Shown: positions 9,350 to 17,468 of the stretch, piece after piece
How the letters are laid out: each line of letters starts with the position of its first letter
How positions within the stretch are numbered: the stretch's first letter is position 1
Origin: Bordetella parapertussis
GTDB taxonomy: Bacteria > Bacteroidota > Bacteroidia > Chitinophagales > Chitinophagaceae
Direction: 5' to 3'
NCBI GenBank assembly: GCA_943331005.2
Contig: CALQJX020000016.1
Coordinates: 32,422 to 96,421, forward strand
DNA: 64,000 nucleotides
Translations under genes and position numbers: made by a program
Notes under the pieces: generated by a model
Told to the model about the DNA's origin: nothing
Databases searched by the model: none
Seen by the model: only the letters and a program-made list of their open reading frames with translations

Positions 9350-9508
9350 ATGAAGATCAAAGTACTGAGGATCCTTATCTTACTCTTTTTGATGACCAAC
9401 TTAAGCAGTTGTTTTATGGGCACGTGGCAGCGCTATCATCACAGAAGCCACTATGTGAATAAGAAGCATTACCGCTCTTTTCACAAGCACAGCAACCGCG
9501 ACTGGTAA
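9350..9508 (+). CDS. Small His-rich lipopeptide, 52 aa
   Basis: The ATG at 9350 opens a 52-aa frame ending at TAA 9506-9508. It has a Lys-containing N-terminus, a hydrophobic stretch (VLRILILLFLMTNL) and a lipobox-like LSSC at residues 18-21. The 31-residue tail is rich in His, Lys, Arg and Tyr (WQRYHHRSHYVNKKHYRSF). It would be a lipid-anchored basic, His-rich peptide. No family is recognised. It sits between the toxin-antitoxin pair (divergent) and dut (same strand, 97 nt away). Confidence 0.5.
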   Translation: MKIKVLRILILLFLMTNLSSCFMGTWQRYHHRSHYVNKKHYRSFHKHSNRDW

Positions 9509-9589
9509 CAGTATTATTTAATTGTTCACATCTTTTGAAGTTATTCACTGAGCTTCCTCGAATTGCTTTTCATTACAGAGGATTGAAGC

Positions 9590-9597
9590 TACCTTTG
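9590..9597 (+). promoter_or_regulatory. -7 box of dut
   Basis: TACCTTTG is a perfect -7 match ending 8 nt before the dut ATG. TTTT at 9567-9570 is spaced 19 nt upstream as a weak -33 element. The mRNA leader would be only a few nucleotides. Confidence 0.5.
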
Positions 9598-9605
9598 CAC
9601 CTCAA

Positions 9606-10043
9606 ATGATACAGGTACAGATCATCAACAAATCGCCGCATTCATTGCCGGCCTACCAGACAGCAGGCAGCAGCGGCATGGACTTACGTGCATGGCTCAC
9701 AGAGCCTGTAACACTGCAACCGCTGGAGCGTCGCATTATACCTACGGGTTTATACATGGCACTACCGGTTGGCTACGAAGCGCAGATAAGACCCCGTAGC
9801 GGACTGGCCATCAAACGCGGACTTACCGTCATTAATTCACCGGGCACTATAGACAGCGACTATCGCGGAGAGCTGATGGTGGGTATCATCAATCTGTCGG
9901 GCGAGGCACAGGTAATAGAAGACGGAGAACGAATAGCACAGATGATAGTAGCCACTTATGCCACTGTAGCATGGGAAGCAACAGAAGTGCTCGATGAAAC
10001 TGCGCGCGGCGCCGGTGGTTTCGGCCATTCCGGTACCCGATAA
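9606..10043 (+). CDS. dut: dUTP diphosphatase
   Basis: This 145-aa trimeric dUTPase hydrolyses dUTP to dUMP and pyrophosphate. All five motifs are present: [10 protein letters not shown] (20-29), [11 protein letters not shown] (62-72), [15 protein letters not shown] (76-90, with the catalytic Asp), GERIAQMIV (107-115) and the glycine-rich tail [11 protein letters not shown] (134-144). Length is normal. It is followed after 70 nt by the sugar nucleotidyltransferase operon, an arrangement I recall from other Bacteroidota. Confidence 0.98.
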   Translation: MIQVQIINKSPHSLPAYQTAGSSGMDLRAWLTEPVTLQPLERRIIPTGLYMALPVGYEAQIRPRSGLAIKRGLTVINSPGTIDSDYRGELMVGIINLSGEAQVIEDGERIAQMIVATYATVAWEATEVLDETARGAGGFGHSGTR

Positions 10044-10113
10044 GCATCCGGCGACTCATTTAATAAATGAGGGCGGAAAAGACAATACAACATAACTCTA
10101 AAAAACTACTGAA

Positions 10114-11121
10114 ATGAATATTATCATTCCGATGGCGGGCATGGGCAAGCGTATGAGGCCACACACCCTTACTACTGCAAAACCACTACTTCCTGTAGCC
10201 GGAAAGCCTATTGTACAGCGGCTTGTAGAAGATATTGTTGCTACCAGCAACGAAAAAGTAGATGAGATCGCATTCATCATCAGCCCGGCCTTTGGCAAAG
10301 AGGTGGAAGAGCACCTGTGCTCTGTAGCTGCAGAACTGGGTGCCAAAGGCAAAATATGCTATCAGGAAACCCCGTTGGGTACTGCTCATGCCATACTTTG
10401 TGCAGGCGATACACTTACCGGAAATGTATTCATAGCATTTGCCGACACACTCTTCAAAGCTACGTTCAGCATAGACACCGCCAAGGATGCCATAGTGTGG
10501 ACGCAGAAGGTAGAAGACCCATCGGCTTTTGGCGTGGTAAAAATGAACGAAGCAGGTGAGATAGAAGCCTTTGTAGAGAAACCAAAGGAATTCGTCTCTG
10601 ATCTGGCCATAATAGGTGTTTACTACTTCAGAGATGGCGATCACCTGAAAAAAGAACTGCAGCGCCTCATAGACAACGACATAAAACTGAAAGGCGAATA
10701 CCAGCTTACAGACGCCATGGAGCACATGCTGCGTAACAATGTAAAATTCTATACCGGACAGGTAGAAGAATGGCTGGATTGCGGCAACAAAGACGCTACC
10801 GTATATACCAATGGCCGCATACTAGACATAAAACAAACTACAGAACAGCTGGTAGACCCTACAGCGGTCATCAAAGATTCGGTGATCATTGCTCCTTGCT
10901 TCATAGGCAAGGGCGTGACGGTAACCAATTCGGTTATCGGCCCGTTCGTATCGCTGGAGAAAGGGGTAAGCGTTGAAGATTCCCGTATCAGCAACAGCAT
11001 CATCCAGTCCGACAGCATTGTTAAAAATGTCAGTATAAACAATTCTATGTTTGGTAAAAACGTAACTTACATTGAGAAAGTATCCGAACTAAGCATCGGT
11101 GATTTCTCTACCCACATATGA
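10114..11121 (+). CDS. Sugar-1-phosphate nucleotidyltransferase with beta-helix tail
   Basis: The 335-aa protein opens with MNIIIPMAGMGKRMRPHT and AKPLLPVAGKP, the nucleotide-binding signature of the RmlA/GalU-type superfamily. VEKPKEF, WLDCGNKDA and LKGEYQLTDAM are further typical segments. From about residue 250 it has a hexapeptide-like left-handed beta-helix (IAPCFIGKGVTVTNSVIGPF). It should join a sugar 1-phosphate to a nucleoside triphosphate for envelope polysaccharide; the exact sugar and base cannot be read. Its stop overlaps the next gene's start by 4 nt (ATGA), so it is probably translationally coupled to the TPR gene. Confidence 0.88.
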   Translation: MNIIIPMAGMGKRMRPHTLTTAKPLLPVAGKPIVQRLVEDIVATSNEKVDEIAFIISPAFGKEVEEHLCSVAAELGAKGKICYQETPLGTAHAILCAGDTLTGNVFIAFADTLFKATFSIDTAKDAIVWTQKVEDPSAFGVVKMNEAGEIEAFVEKPKEFVSDLAIIGVYYFRDGDHLKKELQRLIDNDIKLKGEYQLTDAMEHMLRNNVKFYTGQVEEWLDCGNKDATVYTNGRILDIKQTTEQLVDPTAVIKDSVIIAPCFIGKGVTVTNSVIGPFVSLEKGVSVEDSRISNSIIQSDSIVKNVSINNSMFGKNVTYIEKVSELSIGDFSTHI

Positions 11122-12911
11122 AGATACGCTCCTATATTGTAGCCCTGTTAGCCGGTCTCTCGTCTGCAACTACTCAGTTGCATGCGCAGAGTATCAAGAT
11201 CAATCCTATCAACTCTCAGGATCAGGGTACGCCTGCTTCAGACTCGCTGGAAAAGGCCGACAACATAGCAGAAACAGAAGAAGGCAAACGGGCGCAAACC
11301 GATGAGCTTTTTTTTGAAGCACTGAAAGCCAAACTGCATACCGATGAAAAACAGGCTGAAAGCCTGTTGAAACAATTCCTGGCCAAAAGACCCGAAGTAG
11401 CTGCCGCTCATTACGAGCTTGCCAAACTGTATACAGACCAGAAAAAAACAGAACTGGCTACTGCAAGCATAAAAAAGGCAATATCGCTGGATCCAACTAA
11501 CAAGTGGTACAAAGAAGCCAACGCCGCTATACTCATAGCTACCGGTAAGAATTACGAAGCCGCTACCATTTATGCAGAACTAACGCAGCAGGAGAAAGCA
11601 GATGAGGAATATCCTGTTCGTGCAGCAGAATACTTCGAGCGTGCCGGCAAGAATCAGGAAGCACTTAAATATCTGGATATCGCCCTGCAGCGCAATATTG
11701 ATGACGAAGACCTGATGGCGCACAAAATGCAGCTTTATCTGAACATGAACGATGTGACGAAGGCAGCAGATGTGGTGCAGCAAATGATAAATACTGACCC
11801 CAAAAACGGCAAGTACTACAAACTGCTGGGCGAAGTATATGACAACAACAACCTGCCGGTCAAGGCCAGAGAAGTTTACGATCTGGCATTGAGAAAACTA
11901 CCCGATGACCCTGCAGTGCAATTGGGATTGGCTACACACTACCTTAGAAAAGGTGATACTGCCCAATATAAGGCTTACGTAAAAAAAGCCATTACCAATG
12001 CCGGCATGGAAACCGAACTGCAGCTGGAACTATTGAAGGCATACATACAAACCATGCCCGACGAGACCACTGCACTTGCAGAGGCATTACCACTTATAGC
12101 CAAGCTGGCAGAACAGGGCCCTGCCGACGCACAGATACTGGAATACTATGGCGAAGCGCTGGAAGGCAGCAATATGACCGACAGCGCCAACACTATGTAC
12201 AAAAAGTCACTGGCACTGAAACCATCGAACTTTACGGTTTGGGCAAGACTGCTGGGCAACTATCAGGAAAAGAAATATGCCGACTCGCTCATCAGGTATA
12301 GCGAAAAAGCAATGCGCCTGTTCCCCAATCAGGCAATTACCCATTTCTACAATGGCATAGGCTACCTCAACAAAGAGAACTACCCTTCTGCCATCAAGGC
12401 CATCAACCGCGCTATAGACCTGCAGCCCGAGAATGAAAAAGACGCGCTTGCACAGATGTACAGCACACTGGCAGATGTGTATTACAGTGCTAAACAATAT
12501 ACCCTTAGCGATGAGACATTTGAGAAAGCACTGAAGCTGGACCCGAATAACGCAACGGTTCTGAACAACTACAGCTACTACCTCTCTGAAAGGAACATAA
12601 AACTGGACGAGGCAGAAAAGATGTCGCAAAAGTCGCTGGAGCTACGACCCGACGAAGTGAATTTCCTGGATACCTATGCCTGGGTCTTCTACAAAAAGGG
12701 TGACATGGAAAAGGCCCGCAAATACATTATGAAGGCCATAACCCTGGCAAATGGGGTAAACGACGCAACGCTATATAATCATCTGGGCGATATACTATTT
12801 AAACAGAATGAAAAGGCAAAGGCAATAGAGTCGTGGAAAAAAGCAAAAGAAAAAGGAAGTGACGATAAGAATCTTGACAAAAAAATCAGCGAAGGCAAAC
12901 TGTATGAATAA
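11118..12911 (+). CDS. Periplasmic TPR-repeat protein
   Basis: This 597-aa protein has a signal peptide (MKIRSYIVALLAGLSSATTQLHAQ) followed by an alpha-solenoid of TPR units covering roughly residues 65-590. Examples are AAAHYELAKLYTDQKKTELA and NYEAATIYAELTQQEKADEEYP, and a late unit with TVLNNYSYYLSERNIKLDEAEKM. It is likely an outer-membrane or periplasmic scaffold. It overlaps genes on both sides (4 nt upstream, 8 nt downstream), which ties it to the nucleotidyltransferase and the DUF4292 lipoprotein. That suggests a shared role in envelope assembly, not shown directly. Confidence 0.88.
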   Translation: MKIRSYIVALLAGLSSATTQLHAQSIKINPINSQDQGTPASDSLEKADNIAETEEGKRAQTDELFFEALKAKLHTDEKQAESLLKQFLAKRPEVAAAHYELAKLYTDQKKTELATASIKKAISLDPTNKWYKEANAAILIATGKNYEAATIYAELTQQEKADEEYPVRAAEYFERAGKNQEALKYLDIALQRNIDDEDLMAHKMQLYLNMNDVTKAADVVQQMINTDPKNGKYYKLLGEVYDNNNLPVKAREVYDLALRKLPDDPAVQLGLATHYLRKGDTAQYKAYVKKAITNAGMETELQLELLKAYIQTMPDETTALAEALPLIAKLAEQGPADAQILEYYGEALEGSNMTDSANTMYKKSLALKPSNFTVWARLLGNYQEKKYADSLIRYSEKAMRLFPNQAITHFYNGIGYLNKENYPSAIKAINRAIDLQPENEKDALAQMYSTLADVYYSAKQYTLSDETFEKALKLDPNNATVLNNYSYYLSERNIKLDEAEKMSQKSLELRPDEVNFLDTYAWVFYKKGDMEKARKYIMKAITLANGVNDATLYNHLGDILFKQNEKAKAIESWKKAKEKGSDDKNLDKKISEGKLYE

Positions 12912-13764
12912 ACTTGTTCACTGCACACTACTCATAGCAATTCCTTGTTTATTTTCTTCGTGCTCATCAAAGATATTTGGCGGCAAAAAACGCGCTAAAA
13001 AAGCAGATACAAGCGTAGTCGTTGTCACTCCTGCCAGCAACAATGCACCTGCTCCTGTAGTTACCGGCGCACCTGTAGCTACTCAGGCCGCACCCAAACT
13101 CATTGAACTGCTTACCCCACTCTGGAACCGCAGAATGGATTACAAGACCTTTTGCGGCAAGGCCAAAGTGACTTTTGACGGCCCCGACGGCTCTGCCGAT
13201 TTTTCTGCTAACTTCAGAATAGCCAAAGACAGCATAGTGTGGGTGCACATAACGGCACTGGGTGGCCTGTACCCTGTGGCGCGCATGGTGGTGACCCGCG
13301 ACAGCTTCTTTATGGTGAATTACAAAGACAAAGAAAAAACACTGATACCCCTCAGCGACGTTTCCAGAATACTTCCTGTACCCGTAAAATTCTCACAGCT
13401 GCAGAACCTGTTTGTTGGCGACCCGCTTGCCGATGGCACCCTCACAGCAGCAGAATCAAAAGATGCTTCCTGGTCGCTACATACCGAAGACAGCAACTAC
13501 ATACAAGACCTTTCTTACCTGAAGGCAGATAGCAGCATGACAATGGGCAATCTGCAGACACAGGCCCCCAATGGCCCCAAAGCGCTGATAGACTACCGCA
13601 ATTATGAGTCAATAAACAACAGAAAAGTGTCTACCAGCAGAACAGTACACCTGCAGAACGGACTTAAGAACTACACCATAGAAATGGAGTTGCAGAACAC
13701 AGAATTCGACAAAGCACTGGAATTCCCACTTACCATACCGGCCAATTATAGCCTTAAAAATTAA
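12904..13764 (+). CDS. DUF4292 family lipoprotein
   Basis: The 286-aa product starts at the ATG at 12904, which overlaps the TPR stop by 8 nt and gives a clean lipoprotein signal (ending LFSSC). An upstream in-frame ATG at 12859 lies inside the TPR gene. After a low-complexity Ala/Pro/Val linker (about 40-65) comes the DUF4292 domain: YKTFCGKAKVTFDGPDGSADF, SIVWVHITALGGLYPVARM, a LolA/LppX-like beta architecture. By analogy it may carry lipid or lipoprotein in the periplasm; that is inference. In other Bacteroidota an EnvC-like peptidase often follows; here a 59-aa gene follows instead. Confidence 0.85.
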   Translation: MNKLVHCTLLIAIPCLFSSCSSKIFGGKKRAKKADTSVVVVTPASNNAPAPVVTGAPVATQAAPKLIELLTPLWNRRMDYKTFCGKAKVTFDGPDGSADFSANFRIAKDSIVWVHITALGGLYPVARMVVTRDSFFMVNYKDKEKTLIPLSDVSRILPVPVKFSQLQNLFVGDPLADGTLTAAESKDASWSLHTEDSNYIQDLSYLKADSSMTMGNLQTQAPNGPKALIDYRNYESINNRKVSTSRTVHLQNGLKNYTIEMELQNTEFDKALEFPLTIPANYSLKN

Positions 13765-13814
13765 TTTTACTACAGAATTGTTTAATAACTTTTTTCTTAT
13801 CTAAACGCTTCTTT

Positions 13815-13994
13815 ATGAATACAACTCAGGATAATGCTGAATTGTTGAAAAAAATAGGAGATGGCCTGAAACTGGCTATACAAAAGCTTTATGAGCAAAA
13901 AGCCGCCAATAACGAAATGGCGTGGATATCTGAAGATGGCGTGATAAAACATTTGCCTGCACGCGAATTGCTGGAAAGGCACAAAAAAAAGTAA
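13815..13994 (+). CDS. Conserved-looking small protein, 59 aa
   Basis: The frame from ATG 13815 to TAA 13992-13994 encodes a soluble helical protein: N-terminal NAELLKKIGDGLKLAIQKLYE, a central AANNEMAWISEDGVIKHLPA and a basic C-terminus (ERHKKK). It starts 50 nt after the DUF4292 gene on the same strand and may be the last cistron of that operon. The even mix of charged residues and normal codon use support translation. No function can be assigned. Confidence 0.55.
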   Translation: MNTTQDNAELLKKIGDGLKLAIQKLYEQKAANNEMAWISEDGVIKHLPARELLERHKKK

Positions 13995-14071
13995 TTACCC
14001 GCACTCTACTGCCGCTTTGTTCGACCACACATTTAGTTCCTTAAAGCATTTCCTTAAATAGTTGTGTTTCT

Positions 14072-14079
14072 TACCTTTG
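14072..14079 (+). promoter_or_regulatory. -7 box of pyrF
   Basis: TACCTTTG ends 4 nt before the pyrF ATG. TTTC at 14049-14052 is placed 19 nt upstream as a possible -33 element. The spacing predicts transcription starting at or next to the start codon. Confidence 0.5.
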
Positions 14080-14083
14080 CCGC

Positions 14084-14884
14084 ATGAATCGCGCTCAACT
14101 GGTAGAAACCATTTTCAGTAAAAGATCTGTGCTATGCGTGGGTCTGGATACCGACCTCTCTAAAATACCACAACACCTGCTGCAGGAAGAAGATCCTGCT
14201 TTCGCTTTCAATAAAGCCATTATCGATGCCACAAAAGACTATGCAGTGGCCTACAAGATCAATACCGCTTTCTACGAAGCGCAGGGAATTAAGGGCTGGA
14301 TAACCATGGAGCGCACCCTCAATTACATTCCAAAAGGAATATTCACTATAGCCGATGCCAAACGTGGCGATATAGGTAATACATCAGAGCAATATGCACG
14401 CACCTTTTTCCATACCTACCCCTACGATAGTGTTACCGTTGCTCCATACATGGGTGCAGACAGTGTAAAACCTTTCCTTCAGTTCGAAGGCAAGTGGAGT
14501 ATAGTACTGGGTCTTACCTCTAATGCCGGCAGTGCCGACTTCCAGCTGCAGCAGTGCGGCGACGAACAGCTCTATCGCAAAGTGCTGAAAACAGTAGCAT
14601 CCTGGGGCACTCCGGAAAATATTATGTTCGTTATAGGCGCCACCCGCAAAGAGCAGTTGCAGGAAGTAAGAAAGCTGCTGCCTGATCATTTCTTTCTGGT
14701 ACCCGGCGTTGGCGCGCAGGGCGGCGACGTAGACACCGTATGCAGGAACGCATTCAACAAAGATGCAGGCATTCTCATCAATGTATCGCGTGGCATTATC
14801 TATGCAGGCAGCGGAACAGACTTTGCAACAAAAGCTAACGAAGAAGCAAGAAAATACCAGCAGGAAATGGCTGCCTTCTTCTAA
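14084..14884 (+). CDS. pyrF: Orotidine 5'-phosphate decarboxylase
   Basis: The 266-aa enzyme decarboxylates OMP to UMP, the last step of de novo pyrimidine synthesis. The catalytic segment DAKRGDIGNT (residues 91-100, Lys93) is present. So are VGLDTDLSKIP near the N-terminus and the phosphate-binding VPGVGAQGG and INVSRGIIYA loops. The 260-270-aa size and sequence fit the bacterial type 2 (mycobacterial-type) PyrF rather than the shorter E. coli form. It is monocistronic, with a hairpin terminator downstream. Confidence 0.97.
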   Translation: MNRAQLVETIFSKRSVLCVGLDTDLSKIPQHLLQEEDPAFAFNKAIIDATKDYAVAYKINTAFYEAQGIKGWITMERTLNYIPKGIFTIADAKRGDIGNTSEQYARTFFHTYPYDSVTVAPYMGADSVKPFLQFEGKWSIVLGLTSNAGSADFQLQQCGDEQLYRKVLKTVASWGTPENIMFVIGATRKEQLQEVRKLLPDHFFLVPGVGAQGGDVDTVCRNAFNKDAGILINVSRGIIYAGSGTDFATKANEEARKYQQEMAAFF

Positions 14885-14922
14885 GGCGAGATCAACTAAA
14901 TAAATCTGATTCAAATTGCAAA

Positions 14923-14954
14923 CGCTCTTTATTGTGAACACACAGTAAGGAGCG
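14923..14954 (+). terminator. Terminator-like hairpin after pyrF
   Basis: CGCTCTTTATTGTG and CACAGTAAGGAGCG form a 14-bp stem (two G-U pairs) with a 4-nt loop, followed by TATTGTTT. It lies between the convergent pyrF and tex genes. Confidence 0.6.
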
Positions 14955-15078
14955 TATTGTTTAGCTGCAATTAGTGGCGCACTTCCAGTGCTACAAGAAA
15001 CTTAATGCATAATTAGCCCTACTCCATTGCCGCATCCAATAACCGCTGAAGTAAAGCAATGGAGCAGGGGCAATTATG

Positions 15079-17328
15079 CTATTTACCAAATCTGTTCTTC
15101 AGTGCACTCAGTGCATCATTCATATTTACAGGTGCTTCAGCTGTTTTTTCTTTGGGCTTACCGGCATCCTTGCGTGGCGTTGGTTTACCACCGGGACCTC
15201 TTTGCGCAGGCGCATCCTGAGTTTGTTTTATAGACAAGGCAATACGCTTACGCAGCTTATCTACTTCCAGCACCTTCACCATCACCTCCTGGTTCAGCTT
15301 CAGTGCTTCTCCGGGGTCGGTAATGTATTTATGTGCTATTTCAGACACATGCACCAGACCATCCTGCTTTACCCCTATATCCACAAATGCACCAAAACGG
15401 GTGAGGTTGGTAACTATACCCGGCACGATAATATCTACATGCACATCTTCAATACTGTAAATGTTGGCAAACTCAAACTGGCGCACCTCGCTGCGCGGAT
15501 CCAGTCCGGGCTTTTTCAGCTCATTCACTATATCCTGCAGGGTATGCATACCCATATCAGAAGTAATGTATTTTTTCAGGTCTATCTGCTTGATGAGGGT
15601 ATCATTGCCCACCAGTTCCTTTACCTGTACTCCCAGGTCTGCAGCCATTTTACCCACTAAGCTATAAGCTTCAGGGTGCACCGCACTTGCATCCAGCGGA
15701 TCGTCGCCATCTTTTATGCGCAGGAAGCCCGCACACTGCTCATAGGCCTTTGCACCCAGGCGAGGCACTTTCATCAGCTGATTGCGTGAATTGAATCTGC
15801 CGATCTCTCCGCGATAGGCCACTATGTTTGCCGCAATAGATGGCCCTATACCACTCACATAACCCAGCAGATGTTTACTGGCAGTGTTCAGGTTCACACC
15901 CACTGCATTCACACAGCTCACCACGGTCTGGTCCAGGCGCTCTTTGAGGCGTATCTGGTTCACATCGTGCTGGTACTGCCCCACTCCTATGCTCTTGGGG
16001 TCTATCTTCACCAGCTCTGCCAGCGGATCCATTAATCGACGACCAATACTAGCGGCTCCACGTATGGTAATATCCTGATCAGGAAATTCTTCTCTTGCTA
16101 TTTCTGATGCAGAATAGATAGAAGCCCCATCCTCATTTACCAGGAACACAGGCAAACCCAGGTTCAGTTTCTTTATGAACTGCTCTGTCTCTCTGCCTGC
16201 AGTACCATCGCCTATCGCCACGGCCTGGCACTCATATTTGTGCACCAGTCCGCGTATCTTATGTTCTGCATCGGCCAGTCTGCCCGGCTCGTGTATGTAT
16301 ATTACTTCGGTCTTCAGCAACGTTCCCTTTTCATCAAGGCACACGATCTTACAACCCGTGCGATATCCGGGATCTATTGCCAGCAGTCGCTTGCTGCCCA
16401 GTGGCGAGCTCAGCAACAACTGACGCAGGTTCTCTGCAAAAACATTGATGGCTTCTTCGTCCGCCTTCACCTTGAGTGCCATACGGAACTCGCTTTCCAG
16501 ACTCACCTGCAGCAACCTGCGGTAGGCATCTCTTACAGCCTTCTTCACCTGCTCACCTGCCTCATTGCTGCTTTTCACAAACACTTCTTCTATCAGCGCC
16601 AGTGCTTCTTCTTCCGTAGGTGCAATAGTGAGCCTCAGTACACCCTCCATAAAACCACGCATGATGGCCAGCATACGGTGAGAGGGTATTTTAGATACCG
16701 GCTCAGAAAAGTCGAAGTAATCTTTATACTTGATACCTTCTGTTTCTTTTTCTGCAAGTACCTTGCTCTGCACTGTTGCTTTTTCTTCAAACATTTTACG
16801 CATGCCTGCACGTACACGTGCGTCCTCATTCACCATTTCTGCAATAATATCGCGTGCGCCCTGCAGTGCCTCTTCGGCCGACTTCACATTATCATTCAGG
16901 TAGGCACCGGCTTCTGCCAGTGGCTGTATCCTGCCCTGTTCCAGCAGCAGCAATGCCAGCGGCTCCAATCCGTTTTCGCGTGCGGTCTGTGCCTTGGTCT
17001 TGCGCTTCGGTTTGTAGGGCAGATAAAGATCTTCCAGTTCTGCCACAGTAGTTGCGCTATCCAGTTTCCCCTGCAGCACCTCTGTCATCTTGCCCTGCTC
17101 TGTAATGGTCTTTTCTATAAATGCCTTACGTTCGGCAAACTCCTGTTGTTTGGTTGCTTCATCCTGTATATTCTGTATCTGCACTTCATCCAGCGCACCG
17201 GTCTTGTCCTTCCTGTATCGTGCTATGAAGGGGATGGTTGCCCCCTCGGTGAGCAGTTGCAGAACGGCAGTCACATCATTCGTCCTTAAATTCAGCCTCG
17301 CGGCTACACTTTGTGCATAATTGATCAT
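15079..17328 (-). CDS. tex: Tex family RNA-binding transcription accessory protein
   Basis: The start at 17328 (MINYAQSVAARLNLR) gives 749 aa, the normal Tex size; the 22 residues upstream are not Tex-like. Domains in order are the helical Tex N-terminal domain (1-190), a YqgF/RNase H-like fold near 310-440 (LLAIDPGYRTGCKIVCLDE), helix-hairpin-helix repeats (YVSGIGPSIAANIVAYR) and an S1 RNA-binding domain near 630-700 (IVTNLTRFGAFVDIGVKQDG). A charged tail rich in Lys and Pro ends the protein. Tex binds nucleic acids and associates with transcription. It is a single gene, divergent from the M14 peptidase. Confidence 0.95.
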   Translation of the reverse strand: MINYAQSVAARLNLRTNDVTAVLQLLTEGATIPFIARYRKDKTGALDEVQIQNIQDEATKQQEFAERKAFIEKTITEQGKMTEVLQGKLDSATTVAELEDLYLPYKPKRKTKAQTARENGLEPLALLLLEQGRIQPLAEAGAYLNDNVKSAEEALQGARDIIAEMVNEDARVRAGMRKMFEEKATVQSKVLAEKETEGIKYKDYFDFSEPVSKIPSHRMLAIMRGFMEGVLRLTIAPTEEEALALIEEVFVKSSNEAGEQVKKAVRDAYRRLLQVSLESEFRMALKVKADEEAINVFAENLRQLLLSSPLGSKRLLAIDPGYRTGCKIVCLDEKGTLLKTEVIYIHEPGRLADAEHKIRGLVHKYECQAVAIGDGTAGRETEQFIKKLNLGLPVFLVNEDGASIYSASEIAREEFPDQDITIRGAASIGRRLMDPLAELVKIDPKSIGVGQYQHDVNQIRLKERLDQTVVSCVNAVGVNLNTASKHLLGYVSGIGPSIAANIVAYRGEIGRFNSRNQLMKVPRLGAKAYEQCAGFLRIKDGDDPLDASAVHPEAYSLVGKMAADLGVQVKELVGNDTLIKQIDLKKYITSDMGMHTLQDIVNELKKPGLDPRSEVRQFEFANIYSIEDVHVDIIVPGIVTNLTRFGAFVDIGVKQDGLVHVSEIAHKYITDPGEALKLNQEVMVKVLEVDKLRKRIALSIKQTQDAPAQRGPGGKPTPRKDAGKPKEKTAEAPVNMNDALSALKNRFGK

Positions 17329-17468
17329 TACTTTCTTCTTTTGGGATTGCGAATGTAGGTGGATAGCAGGAATTAGAAAAAGATAACTTTTCACAAATTA
17401 TCCCCTTCCACAACCTGTAATTTACACCTTCTTCCGGGGTTTGCAGGCTATGCTTATCTTTACAGCCA

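Noticed and set aside
12859..12903. Earlier start for the DUF4292 lipoprotein
   Set aside because: It lies inside the TPR coding frame and would hide the lipoprotein signal.
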